A stretch of 64,000 bases of DNA from Ornithinimicrobium sediminis (GTDB taxonomy: Bacteria > Actinomycetota > Actinomycetes > Actinomycetales > Dermatophilaceae): positions 310,001-374,000 of the forward strand of contig NZ_JAJSDQ010000001.1 of NCBI RefSeq assembly GCF_021272345.1, read 5' to 3'. The position numbers and the translations under genes are program-made. The notes beneath the pieces are model-generated. The model saw nothing but the letters and a program-made list of their open reading frames with translations, was not told where the DNA came from and made no database searches. Of the stretch, positions 25,812 to 34,390 are shown piece by piece. The first letter of the stretch is position 1. Every line of letters starts with the position of its first letter.

Positions 25812-26626
25812 CACTCCTCCGGCCTCCCGACGAAGGCCCGGCCCACGTGTTCGACCTCGGGGCCCAGGAACCGCCTGGCCAGGGGCGTGAAGCCATGCGG
25901 GTCACCGGTCGTGAGGAACTGGTGGGTGGGCTCCCCCTGGGTCTCCGGGCGCAGCTCGTCGGCGTCGGTCAGCACCCGGTAGAGCTCGGCCGCGGTGGCC
26001 TCGGCCGAGCTGACCAGCGTGACCTCGTCACCGAGCACGTAGGACAGCGCGGAGGACAGCAACGGGTAGTGCGTGCAGCCCAGGATGAGGGTGTCGATCT
26101 CGGCCTCCTGCAGCGGCGAGAGGTAGCCCCGCGCGGTCTCGATGACCTCCGGCCCGCTGGTGACGCCGGCCTCCACGAACTCCACGAACCTGGGGCAGGG
26201 TCGGCTCTGCACGTGGACGTGCGGGGGCGCCGCGGCGAACGCGTCGAGGTAGGCCCTCGACTGGTGCGTGGCCAGGGTCGAGATGACCCCGACGCGACCG
26301 GTGCGGGTGACCGACATGGCGCGCCGGACCGCGGGGCGGATGACCTCGATCACCGGCACGTCGTAACGCTCGCGGGCGTCGGCGAGCACGGCGGCGGACG
26401 CCGAGTTGCAGGCGATGACGAGAGCCTTGACGCCGTGCGAGACCAGCCGGTCCAGGCACTCCAGGGCGTAGCGCCGCACCTCGGCGATCGGACGCGGGCC
26501 GTAGGGCGCCCGGGCCGTGTCACCCAGGTAGAGCACGGACTCGTGGGGCAGCTGGTCCAGCACCTCCCGGGCCACGGTGAGGCCACCGAAGCCCGAGTCG
26601 AAGATGCCGATCGGAGAGTCCGTCAC
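25811..26626 (-). CDS. murI: glutamate racemase
   Basis: 271 residues. [34 protein letters not shown], the first catalytic Cys in [13 protein letters not shown] and the second in [14 protein letters not shown] identify MurI, which supplies D-glutamate for peptidoglycan. GTG at 26626, 10 bp after the upstream FAH-family gene ends. The stop overlaps the start of the MBL gene (TGATG), a conserved actinobacterial pairing. Confidence 0.95.
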   Translation of the reverse strand: MTDSPIGIFDSGFGGLTVAREVLDQLPHESVLYLGDTARAPYGPRPIAEVRRYALECLDRLVSHGVKALVIACNSASAAVLADARERYDVPVIEVIRPAVRRAMSVTRTGRVGVISTLATHQSRAYLDAFAAAPPHVHVQSRPCPRFVEFVEAGVTSGPEVIETARGYLSPLQEAEIDTLILGCTHYPLLSSALSYVLGDEVTLVSSAEATAAELYRVLTDADELRPETQGEPTHQFLTTGDPHGFTPLARRFLGPEVEHVGRAFVGRPEE

Positions 26627-26636
26627 CTGTGGCAGG

Positions 26637-27425
26637 CTACGCGGGGTCGCCGGCATCGGCGCGCACGAACGGGTTGGACATCGCGCCGATGCCCTCGACC
26701 TCCACCTCGACCCGCTGGCCGGCCTCGACCAGCCCGACCCCCGCCGGGGTGCCGGTGAGGATGACGTCTCCGGGCAGCAGGGTGAACGAGGCGGAGACGT
26801 GCTCCACGAGGGCGCCGATGCCGTGCACGAGGTCGGCGGTGGTGCCGTCCTGCCGGACCTCACCGTCGACCCGGCTGACGACGGCGAGGTCGCCCACGTC
26901 GAGGTCGGTCTCGATCCACGGGCCGAGCGGGCAGAAGGTGTCCATGCCCTTGGCACGGGCCCACTGTCCGTCGGTGCGCTGCAGGTCGCGGGCCGTGACG
27001 TCGTTGGCCACCGTGTAGCCGAAGATGACCGTCGAGGCCTGCTCCGCGGCGACGTCCTTGCACATCCGCCCGATGACGACCGCCAGCTCGGCCTCGTAGG
27101 ACACCTCGTCGGTGACCGGGGGGATGACGACGGGGTCGTCCGGACCGCACACCGCGGTGTTGGGCACGAGGAACATCATGGGCTCCTCCGGCACCTCACT
27201 GCCCATCTCGGCGGCATGGTCGGCGTAGTTGCGCCCGATGCCGACGACCTTGGACCGCGGGATGACCGGCGCCAGCAGCCGCACCTCGTCCACGCGGAAG
27301 GTCTGGCCGGTTAGCTCGATCCTGGTGTAGAGCGGGTCGCCGCTGATCTCGGCGATCTTCTCCCCCGCCCCGTCGACCAGCCCGAACATGGGGTCCTCAC
27401 CCGTGGTGAACCTGCAGATACGCAT
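26637..27425 (-). CDS. fumarylacetoacetate hydrolase (FAH) family protein
   Basis: 262 residues. An N-terminal about-65-residue cap domain ([19 protein letters not shown]) precedes the FAH core: [20 protein letters not shown], the metal-binding Glu pair in [40 protein letters not shown], and [16 protein letters not shown]. Family members hydrolyse or decarboxylate beta-diketo acids or 2-oxo acids in aromatic catabolism; the substrate here is unknown. Its ATG is immediately back-to-back with the ATG of the divergent gene and has no Shine-Dalgarno sequence, so a leaderless mRNA is likely. Confidence 0.88.
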   Translation of the reverse strand: MRICRFTTGEDPMFGLVDGAGEKIAEISGDPLYTRIELTGQTFRVDEVRLLAPVIPRSKVVGIGRNYADHAAEMGSEVPEEPMMFLVPNTAVCGPDDPVVIPPVTDEVSYEAELAVVIGRMCKDVAAEQASTVIFGYTVANDVTARDLQRTDGQWARAKGMDTFCPLGPWIETDLDVGDLAVVSRVDGEVRQDGTTADLVHGIGALVEHVSASFTLLPGDVILTGTPAGVGLVEAGQRVEVEVEGIGAMSNPFVRADAGDPA

Positions 27426-28337
27426 ATGGCCCACACTAGTGCGGTGCACACGACCGACCCGGTGACCTCCACGGTGCTCGAGGAGCACGTATGGCGCGCG
27501 CTTGCCGAGGCGCACGCCGACCGCGTCGAGGAGCTCACCGCCGACCGGGTCGCCCGGCGCAGGCGGGGGCTCACGCACCCGGTCGAGGACTTTCTGTTCG
27601 ACTACTACGGTCACCGGCCCGCGCAGCTGGCGCGCTGGCACCCCGGCGTGGGCGTGGGACTGGCCGGCGGCGACGAGCGGTCGGGCTGGACGGCATACCG
27701 CGTGGTGGACGGGGTGGCCGTGGTGGACGTGGCCCGCTTCCTCGAGCGGCGCGGCGCGGCTGTGGACTTCGTGCGGGCGCTGCTGACCGCGACCCTCGAC
27801 CGGCCGGGGCGCTTCGGCTGCTTCGGCCTGCACGAGTGGGCGATGGTCTACCGGGCCTCCGAGGATGAGGTCCGCCACAGCGGCTGGCCGCTACGCCTGG
27901 GCCGGGCCGGCACCGACGCCGTGGTGGAGTCCCACACCCTGGCGTGCTCGCACTTCGACGCCGCGCGCTTCTTCACCACCGATGCGCGGCCCCGCAACGT
28001 CCTCTCGCCGACCAGGCAGGACCAGGTGGCTCTCGAGCAGCCAGGGTGCCTGCATGCCGGGATGGACGTCTACAAGTGGTGCTTCAAGCTGGCCCCGGTC
28101 GTGCCGAGCGACCTGACGCTGGAGGCCTTCGAGCTGGCCAGGGAGATCCGCGAGCTCGACATGCGGGCCGCGCCCTACGACCTCACCGAGCTCGGCTACC
28201 GGCCGCTGCCCATCGAGACGCCCGAGGGCAAGGCGGAGTACGCCGCCACCCAGCGTGGGTTCAGCGGACGTGCCCAGGCGCTGCGCGGCCGGCTGCTCGA
28301 GGTTGTGCGGCCGCTCGGGCCCTCGTCCCCTGGGTGA
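27426..28337 (+). CDS. conserved actinobacterial protein, often annotated as 3-methyladenine DNA glycosylase
   Basis: 303 residues. Conserved stretches: RALAEAHADRVEELTADRVA, RRRRGLTHPVEDFLFDYYGH RPAQLARWHPG, GLHEWAMVYR and HAGMDVYKWCFKLAPVVPSD. Close relatives in actinobacteria carry the glycosylase name, but no helix-hairpin-helix or other glycosylase motif is visible here, so that function is unproven. The ATG at 27426 abuts the divergent FAH start; a GTG at 27444 is an alternative. A C-terminal EGKAEYAATQRGFSGRAQAL helix ends the conserved part. Confidence 0.7.
   Translation: MAHTSAVHTTDPVTSTVLEEHVWRALAEAHADRVEELTADRVARRRRGLTHPVEDFLFDYYGHRPAQLARWHPGVGVGLAGGDERSGWTAYRVVDGVAVVDVARFLERRGAAVDFVRALLTATLDRPGRFGCFGLHEWAMVYRASEDEVRHSGWPLRLGRAGTDAVVESHTLACSHFDAARFFTTDARPRNVLSPTRQDQVALEQPGCLHAGMDVYKWCFKLAPVVPSDLTLEAFELAREIRELDMRAAPYDLTELGYRPLPIETPEGKAEYAATQRGFSGRAQALRGRLLEVVRPLGPSSPG
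27433..27438 (-). promoter_or_regulatory. -10 element for a leaderless transcript of the FAH-family gene
   Basis: TAGTGT on the minus strand matches the actinobacterial TANNNT -10 element and ends 7 nt before the A of the ATG at 27425, so transcription would start at the start codon itself. It sits in a palindrome CACTAGTG (27434-27441) shared with the divergent gene. Confidence 0.45.
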
Positions 28338-28402
28338 TGCCGGCCCAGACGGTCACCTGACCGACCCAGCCAGCCATCTCCCCGGCGCACCGGCCCTCGC
28401 GG

Positions 28403-28984
28403 TCACCCGACCGCCTCACCCGCCAGCAGGTCGGCGGTCGAGACGACGGTCGCGAACTCCCCGTGCAGGTTGGTCGCGGTGACCCGGGCCAGCGTCGCGG
28501 CAGGCACGACGTCACCGTCCGGCGCCACGCGGTCGAAGGTGTATGTCGCGTCCAGCACGAAGCGCACCTCGTAGCCCAGGTTGCCGCCCACCCGGGCCGT
28601 GGTCTCGCAGCAGTGGTTGGTAGTGATCCCGCAGACCACGATGCTGCTGATCCCCTGGCCCCGCAGCCAGGCGTCCAGGTCGGGGCTGCCGTGGAAGGAG
28701 GAGTTCACCGACTTCGTCACCAGCAGGTCCCAGCCCTGCCCGACCACCGGCTGGAGCGCGTTGCCCGGGGATGACGGATGCAGGGGCGACACCGGGTCAC
28801 CGGAGTCGTGCCGCACGACGACGACCGGCAGGCCGTGGGCGCGCCAGTGCCGGAGCAGGCGGCCGATGTTGGCCTCCGCCGCGGGGTTGTCACGCCGACC
28901 CCAGTGGTCCACCGCCCCGAAGCCGGTCTGGACGTCGACGACGACCAGCGCCGCGGAGCCGGCACCGCCCGACGCGTCAGACAA
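28403..28984 (-). CDS. isochorismatase-family cysteine hydrolase
   Basis: 193 residues. The catalytic triad is visible: Asp in LVVVDVQTGFG, Lys in LLVTKSVNSSFHGS, and Cys in VVCGITTNHCCETTAR. The GxTTNHCCETTAR form is common in nicotinamidase/isochorismatase-like hydrolases of unknown substrate. The TTG at 28984 (8-bp overlap with the ilvE stop) is chosen; a GTG at 29017 inside ilvE is possible, and neither has a clear ribosome site. It is likely translated by coupling to ilvE. Confidence 0.82.
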   Translation of the reverse strand: MSDASGGAGSAALVVVDVQTGFGAVDHWGRRDNPAAEANIGRLLRHWRAHGLPVVVVRHDSGDPVSPLHPSSPGNALQPVVGQGWDLLVTKSVNSSFHGSPDLDAWLRGQGISSIVVCGITTNHCCETTARVGGNLGYEVRFVLDATYTFDRVAPDGDVVPAATLARVTATNLHGEFATVVSTADLLAGEAVG

Positions 28985-30083
28985 GCCGGTGCATCCAGCC
29001 GTGCATGTCCTCGGCACGGCCGTACTGGATGTCGAGCAGGCTTCGGCGCAGACCGGCCGCCACCTCGCCCGCGTCGTCGGCGGGGCCGGTGCGCACCTCC
29101 CCGTCAGGCCACACGAGCCGGCCGACCGGGGTGATGACCGCCGCCGTGCCGCAGGCGAAGACCTCGGCCAGGGCGCCGGACGCGGCGTCGGCGCGCCACT
29201 CCTCGATGGAGTACCGGCGCTCGGTGACCTGGTGGCCCCGCTCCCGGGCCAGCGTGATGACCGAGTCGCGCGTCACGCCCTCCAGGATCGTCCCGGTGAG
29301 CTCGGGGGTGACGATGCTGCCGTCCTCGTAGACGAAGAACAGGTTCATGCCACCGAGCTCCTCGACCCACGTCTGCTCGACGGCGTCGAGGAAGACCACC
29401 TGGTCGCACCCGTGGCGCTGCCCCTCGGCCATCGGCATCAGCGAGGCGGCGTAGTTGCCACCGCACTTGGCGGCGCCGGTGCCCCCGGGCGCCGCCCGGG
29501 TGTAGTCCTGGGAGAGCCAGATGCTGACCGGCCTGAGCCCGCTGGCGAAGTAGGCACCCGCGGGTGAGGCGATGACGAGGAAGGCCGCCGACCTGCTGGG
29601 CCGCACACCGAGACCGACCTCGGTGGCGATCATGAACGGGCGCAGGTAGAGGCTGGTCTCCCCGCCCTCCGCCGAGGGCACCCAGTGCTGGTCGAGCTCC
29701 ACCAGGGCGCGCAGCGCCTCGAGGAAGACGTCCTCCGGCACCTCCGGCAGCGCCAGCCGGCGGGCACTGCGGGCGAAGCGCTCGGCGTTGCGCTCGGGCC
29801 GGAACGTCCAGATCGACCCGTCCTCGTGGCGGTAGGCCTTCATCCCCTCGAAGATCTCCTGGCCGTAGTGGAAGATCGCGGCGGCAGGGTCGACCGACAG
29901 GGGACCGTAGGCGCTGACGCGGCCGTCGTGCCAGCCGGCCTCGGCGTCCCAGTCGATGCGGGCCATGTGGTCGGTGAAGACGGAGCCGAAGGCCGGCGCG
30001 GCCAGGACCTCGGCCACCCGCTCGGCGGAGGCACGGTCCTCGCGGGGCTCGATCGAGAAGTGGCTCGCCGTCTGCGTCTGCAC
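28977..30083 (-). CDS. ilvE: branched-chain amino acid aminotransferase
   Basis: 368 residues, fold-type IV PLP enzyme interconverting branched-chain amino acids and their 2-oxo acids. FHYGQEIFEGMKAYRHEDGS at the N-terminal substrate site, the PLP lysine in GTGAAKCGGNYAASLMPMAE, and ELTGTILEGVTRDSVITLA are diagnostic. The length matches actinobacterial IlvE. ATG at 30083 with AGGAGCA upstream gives a clear start. The downstream isochorismatase-family gene overlaps its end. Confidence 0.95.
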   Translation of the reverse strand: MQTQTASHFSIEPREDRASAERVAEVLAAPAFGSVFTDHMARIDWDAEAGWHDGRVSAYGPLSVDPAAAIFHYGQEIFEGMKAYRHEDGSIWTFRPERNAERFARSARRLALPEVPEDVFLEALRALVELDQHWVPSAEGGETSLYLRPFMIATEVGLGVRPSRSAAFLVIASPAGAYFASGLRPVSIWLSQDYTRAAPGGTGAAKCGGNYAASLMPMAEGQRHGCDQVVFLDAVEQTWVEELGGMNLFFVYEDGSIVTPELTGTILEGVTRDSVITLARERGHQVTERRYSIEEWRADAASGALAEVFACGTAAVITPVGRLVWPDGEVRTGPADDAGEVAAGLRRSLLDIQYGRAEDMHGWMHRLV

Positions 30084-30157
30084 GTCTGCTCCTTAGGTCC
30101 GGCACCGTCGCTGGCACGTCCCAAACTACCCCTTGACGCAGGGGCAGCAGCAGCCCC

Positions 30158-30721
30158 TCAGTCCCTGCGCCGCGGAGTGTGCACCAGCACCAGGCGCGCG
30201 GACTCGACGGGGATGCCGTCCCAGGTGCTCTCCGTCTCCAGCACGGCGCAGGTCATGGTCGGGAAGCCGAGCTCGAAACGGGAGACGGCCGACTGCTCGG
30301 AGAGGTCTGCGTCGGCGAGCTCGGCCACCAGCCCCGGCACCCCGGGCGCGTGACCCACCACCGCGACGGTGCGCACCTCCGCCGGCACCTCGGCGAGCAC
30401 GCGCAGCAGGACCTCGGGCCAGGCGTTGTAGATGCGCTGGTCGTGCCACACCTCGGCCAGGGCCAGCTCCTCGGACTCGGTGGTCATGTGCTCCCAGGTC
30501 TGCCGGGTCCGCATCGAGGTCGAGCACAGGACCAGGTCCGGGACCAGCCCCAGGTCCACCAGCCACCGCCCGGCGGCCTCGGCGTCCCCGACACCCCGGG
30601 GCAGCAGACGCCTCCCGTGGTCCCCCTGCTCCGCGGGCCCCGACTGCTCGGTCTTGGCGTGCCGGATCAGCACCAAGGTGCGGGGCGCACCGTCGGACGT
30701 GCCGGCGCGGTCGAGGCTCAT
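30158..30721 (-). CDS. SixA-like histidine phosphatase
   Basis: 187 residues. RTLVLIRHAKTEQSGPAEQG holds the catalytic RHxK motif, LCSTSMRTRQTWEHMTTES the second Arg, and VAVVGHAPGVPGLVAELADA the second His. SixA proteins dephosphorylate phosphohistidine or act on small phosphorylated metabolites. ATG at 30721. It is the last gene of the GH92-GT4-phosphatase run, 26 bp after the glycosyltransferase. Whether it acts on a product of that pathway is unknown. Confidence 0.88.
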   Translation of the reverse strand: MSLDRAGTSDGAPRTLVLIRHAKTEQSGPAEQGDHGRRLLPRGVGDAEAAGRWLVDLGLVPDLVLCSTSMRTRQTWEHMTTESEELALAEVWHDQRIYNAWPEVLLRVLAEVPAEVRTVAVVGHAPGVPGLVAELADADLSEQSAVSRFELGFPTMTCAVLETESTWDGIPVESARLVLVHTPRRRD

Positions 30722-30747
30722 CGCACCGTCATACACCTCACACGCCG

Positions 30748-32061
30748 TCAGGCAAAGACCACACGCCCGGTCTCCTCGTCCGGGATCCGTTCCAGCAGTG
30801 CGTCGAGCACCGCCACACGGTCGAACTGCATCGCGTAGGCCCGGGCGGCAGCCGCGCGCGTGGCACGCTCCGCGGGCGGCAGAGCCAACACCTCGTCCAG
30901 GGCCACGGCGATCGCCGCCGGGTCGCCGGGCGGCACGAAGGTGGCGTGCGGCCCCACGGCCTCGCCGACCCCGCCGGTGTCGGTCGTGACGACCGGGCCA
31001 CCACCGGCCAGCATCTTCTCCGCCAGCGCGATGCCGAAGGTCTCCACGAACTCCGGCCGCGGCTTGGTGGGCAGCACGAACGCGGCGCAACCCGCCATGA
31101 GCGCAGGCTTCTCGACGTCCGGGACGTCGTGCAGGAGCTCCACCCGCGCCGCCGCCGGCGAGCGGGCCGCGAGGGCGTGCAGGTGGTCCCGCTCGGGACC
31201 GTTGCCCGCGATGACCAGCCGCAGGTCCCGGCACAACGGGCTGGCGGCGAAGCCGGTGACGAGGTCGTCCACCCCCTTGGCGTGCACGAGCCGGGAGAGG
31301 AAGAAGACGTAGCCGTCGCGGACCAGGCCCCGCCGCGACAGGACCTGCTCCTGCGCCGCCGGGTCCGCGTGCACGTAGGCGGCGGTGTCGATGGCCGGGT
31401 AGGAGACCTCCACCCTGGCGCGGCAGGCCGCGGCGAAGCGGGTGCCGAAGCGAGCGTCGACCTCGGCCGCAGCCTCGACGATGAGGTCGCGGGTGTAGCG
31501 CGAGACCGCGACCGGCAGGTCTGCGTCCAGGTAGGAGGCCAGCACATGAGCCGCTGCGCCGAGCCGGTCCTCGGCCACGGCCGTGCGCACGACATGGGTG
31601 ATGTCGGACCCGACGGCCTCGGCGACGGTGGTCACCCGGACCGGCCGCCCGGTGGACCGTGCCACGCGCAGCGCCTCGCTCACCGCAGTCTGGTGCGGGC
31701 TCAGGTAGAGGGACATGCAGACCGTGGGGACCCCGTCGGTGAACAGCTCGACCAGCCTGCCCACCACGCCCGCGAGGTGGCGACCGTCCGGCACGCGGTA
31801 GTCCCCCACCGGCTCCGGACGCTCGACGACGATGCCGGGCCCGTAGGGCTCGACGCTCTCGAGCGGCTTCAGCGGCAGCCCTGACCGGGCCAGCCGCTCC
31901 AGGGTCCAGGTCACGACCCGCACCTCCGTGAACCCGCGCTGCATCGCGGCCTCGGCCAGGTTGCGTGCCTCGCCGGAGTGTCCACAGATCACCGGGTCGG
32001 CCCGCACCACGATGACGAGCCGGCGGCGGTGGCGGGCGCCGTGCAGGTAGGTCGCGCTCAT
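30748..32061 (-). CDS. GT4-family glycosyltransferase
   Basis: 437 residues, GT-B fold. The C-terminal domain has FFLSRLVHAKGVDDLVTGFA, LVIAGNGPERDHLHALAARS and the nucleotide-sugar E-x7-E region RPEFVETFGIALAEKMLAGG. The N-terminal domain contains GHSGEARNLAEAAMQRGFTE, a Gly-rich acceptor loop. It would transfer a sugar, perhaps mannose given its GH92 neighbour (inference), to an unknown acceptor in the cytosol. The start overlaps the GH92 stop by 4 bp (ATGA). No membrane helix is visible. Confidence 0.85.
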   Translation of the reverse strand: MSATYLHGARHRRRLVIVVRADPVICGHSGEARNLAEAAMQRGFTEVRVVTWTLERLARSGLPLKPLESVEPYGPGIVVERPEPVGDYRVPDGRHLAGVVGRLVELFTDGVPTVCMSLYLSPHQTAVSEALRVARSTGRPVRVTTVAEAVGSDITHVVRTAVAEDRLGAAAHVLASYLDADLPVAVSRYTRDLIVEAAAEVDARFGTRFAAACRARVEVSYPAIDTAAYVHADPAAQEQVLSRRGLVRDGYVFFLSRLVHAKGVDDLVTGFAASPLCRDLRLVIAGNGPERDHLHALAARSPAAARVELLHDVPDVEKPALMAGCAAFVLPTKPRPEFVETFGIALAEKMLAGGGPVVTTDTGGVGEAVGPHATFVPPGDPAAIAVALDEVLALPPAERATRAAAARAYAMQFDRVAVLDALLERIPDEETGRVVFA

Positions 32062-34271
32062 GTCAGAGCCCCTTCCCGAAGGGATGTCGAGGGTGGTCGG
32101 GTCCCGGTCGCCCAGGTGGACGGGGCCGGCCCGAGCTCGACCTGCAGGTGACCACCCCGGTGCAGCTCGCGGGCCGGGATCCAGCTGCGGTCCAGGGGTC
32201 TGCCCTGCCAGGTCACCGACTGCACGTAGTCCACCGGGCCGTCCGGCCACGCGGGCAGGGCACCGGTGGCGGTCACGACGACGTGGCGCTCCCCCAGCCT
32301 GACCCGTGCCTCCTCGACCACCGGTGCGTTGATGAGGTAGACGCCCTGCCCTGCAACGGGGAAGAGCCCGAGGACGGCCCACACCAGCCAGGAGCTCAGC
32401 CCGCCCGAGTCGTCGTTGCCCGGCAGCCCGCCACGGCCGGTGCCGAAACGCTGCCGCACCACCGCCTGCACCACCTCCGCGGTGCGGTCCGGACGCCCGA
32501 CGTAGTGGTAGGCCCACGGCGCGTCCAGGTCGGGCTCGTTGTTGAGCCCCTGGAAGCGCTGCAGCGCGATCCCGTCAGCGAGCTCGGCCGCGTCCGGGTC
32601 CGGCCCGGGCTGGCTCACGGGTGCTGCGCCATACCCGAAGAAGCGGTCGAGCAGGCTGGTGAACCGCTCCTCTCCCCCGGCGAGCTCGATGCGCGCTCGC
32701 ATGTCATGGGTGATCCGGAACGAGTAGTTCCACCGGCCACCCTCGTAGAAGGTCGAGTCGACCAGCAGGCCGGTGGCCGGGTCGAAGGCGTTGGTCCAGC
32801 GCTCCGCGAGCCGCTCGCACCGGTCCGCCAGAGCGGCGTCACCGACGCGCCGGGCCACCACGGCCGTGCAGTGGTAGCCGAAGGCCAGGTCCAGGGTGTG
32901 CGTCACCGGGTGGGCCACGCCGTGCAGGAGGAAGTCCTCCCCCAGCGACCGTCGCAGGTCGCCGGCCATGAGGGACAGGGCCCACTCCCAGTCGACGCCG
33001 GGCAGGTCGAGCCGGCACAGGTCGGCCAGGAACGTGTGGGCCAGCGCGCTGCCCTGCTGCCAGAACCGGTCCGCGCCCTTGGCCATCCGGTAGCCGATCG
33101 GGAGGTTGCCCTCCTCCTCGCAGATGGTGAGCAGGGCGTTGGCCAGCTCGACCGCCCGCTCCGGCAGGAGCGCCGTGAGCAGCGGCAGCTGGGTGCGGTG
33201 AATGTCCCACATCGTGCAGAGGTCGAACGCGTAGGGACCGTCCGCCGCCCAGGTCGGGCTCTCGTCCCGGGCCAGCGCGGGCTTGACCAGCGAGTGGTAG
33301 AGGGCCGTGGCCAGCACGGAGCGCAGTGCCGGGGAGGCGGTCCGCACCCGCACCGCACCGAGGTCGGCCCGCCAGTCCGTGGCCGTCTGCGCCCGGCGCA
33401 GGTCGAACACCCCGGTCCTGGCGCCACCCGTGTCCCGTTGGAGGTTGGCCCGGGCCTGGTCGGCGCCGCGCAGCGAGAAGCCGACCCGCACCTCGACGAC
33501 CCGGCCCGCCTCGGCAGGGCCGTGCCACAGGACGCCGAACGGACGCAGGATGGTGGCCCGGATGTGGTCCAGCTGCAGCGCCGTGCCCCCGTGCACGGCC
33601 CGGTGGTCGTGCCAGAGCACCTGCTGCCAGTCGCCGGCGTCGACCTCGACGTGCAGGGCGAGCGGTGTCCCCTCCATGACGACCACGGCCTCGGCACGCC
33701 GCTGGTCCAGCGTCTGCACCTGTGCGCGCCGGGGCACGGTCTCTCCGTGCGGGACGGCAAGACCGCCGTGCGAGAGGTCGAGCACCACCCTGGCGTCGTC
33801 GTGCTCGGGGAACGTGTAGCGGTGCACGGCCGAGCGGGGGCCGACGGTGACCTCGAGGCGGATGCCTGAGGCCAGGGTGGCGGCGTAGTAGCCCGGCTCC
33901 GCGTGCTCGTCGGTGAGCGGCCAGGTGGTGCCCAGACCGTCCAGCGGCTGCACCATCGGGGTGACCCGCACGTAGTTGTAGTAGGCGCGGATGGCGCCGG
34001 TGCCGCTCTGGTGGAAGTGGGTGACCCCCGAGGCGACGAGGCGGGGGTGCAGCAGTCGAGGCTCCCCCTCGGTGCTCAGGTCGTAGCGGCCGTAGCCGGT
34101 CGGGTAGCCGCCGGCGTAGCTGCAGGCGGAGACCATGCCCAGGGGGTAGGTCGCCCCGGGGTGGGTGTTGCCGACCGGGGGCTTGGGTGACCACCAGGTG
34201 GCGGCCAGGCCGGTGGGCACGGGCAGGTCGGCACGCTCGGTGCCGATGAACGGGTCCACGTCCCGCCACAC
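32058..34271 (-). CDS. GH92-family glycoside hydrolase (alpha-mannosidase type)
   Basis: About 737 residues without a signal peptide, so probably cytosolic. GH92 hallmarks: N-terminal VDPFIGTERADLPVPTG, GNTHPGATYPLGMVSACSYA, VTHFHQSGTG, and C-terminal RGGLPGNDDSGGLSSWLVWA with VLGLFPVAGQGVYLINAP. The two Asp in GNDD fit the catalytic base position. GH92 enzymes are Ca2+-dependent exo-alpha-mannosidases. The second GTG (34271) is favoured because GAGGGGAGG then sits 8 nt away; the GTG at 34280 touches that site. It is first in an operon with a GT4 enzyme and SixA. Confidence 0.85.
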   Translation of the reverse strand: MWRDVDPFIGTERADLPVPTGLAATWWSPKPPVGNTHPGATYPLGMVSACSYAGGYPTGYGRYDLSTEGEPRLLHPRLVASGVTHFHQSGTGAIRAYYNYVRVTPMVQPLDGLGTTWPLTDEHAEPGYYAATLASGIRLEVTVGPRSAVHRYTFPEHDDARVVLDLSHGGLAVPHGETVPRRAQVQTLDQRRAEAVVVMEGTPLALHVEVDAGDWQQVLWHDHRAVHGGTALQLDHIRATILRPFGVLWHGPAEAGRVVEVRVGFSLRGADQARANLQRDTGGARTGVFDLRRAQTATDWRADLGAVRVRTASPALRSVLATALYHSLVKPALARDESPTWAADGPYAFDLCTMWDIHRTQLPLLTALLPERAVELANALLTICEEEGNLPIGYRMAKGADRFWQQGSALAHTFLADLCRLDLPGVDWEWALSLMAGDLRRSLGEDFLLHGVAHPVTHTLDLAFGYHCTAVVARRVGDAALADRCERLAERWTNAFDPATGLLVDSTFYEGGRWNYSFRITHDMRARIELAGGEERFTSLLDRFFGYGAAPVSQPGPDPDAAELADGIALQRFQGLNNEPDLDAPWAYHYVGRPDRTAEVVQAVVRQRFGTGRGGLPGNDDSGGLSSWLVWAVLGLFPVAGQGVYLINAPVVEEARVRLGERHVVVTATGALPAWPDGPVDYVQSVTWQGRPLDRSWIPARELHRGGHLQVELGPAPSTWATGTRPPSTSLREGALT

Positions 34272-34390
34272 GCAGTCCACCTCCCCTCGTGCGCCCGACC
34301 GTCGGGGCGTGCGCTCACGCTAGGGGGAGGCTGTTTCCCCACGGTTTCGCCGACGTGTCGTGGACGTGGCGCATCCCGGGGGGCCGGGTC

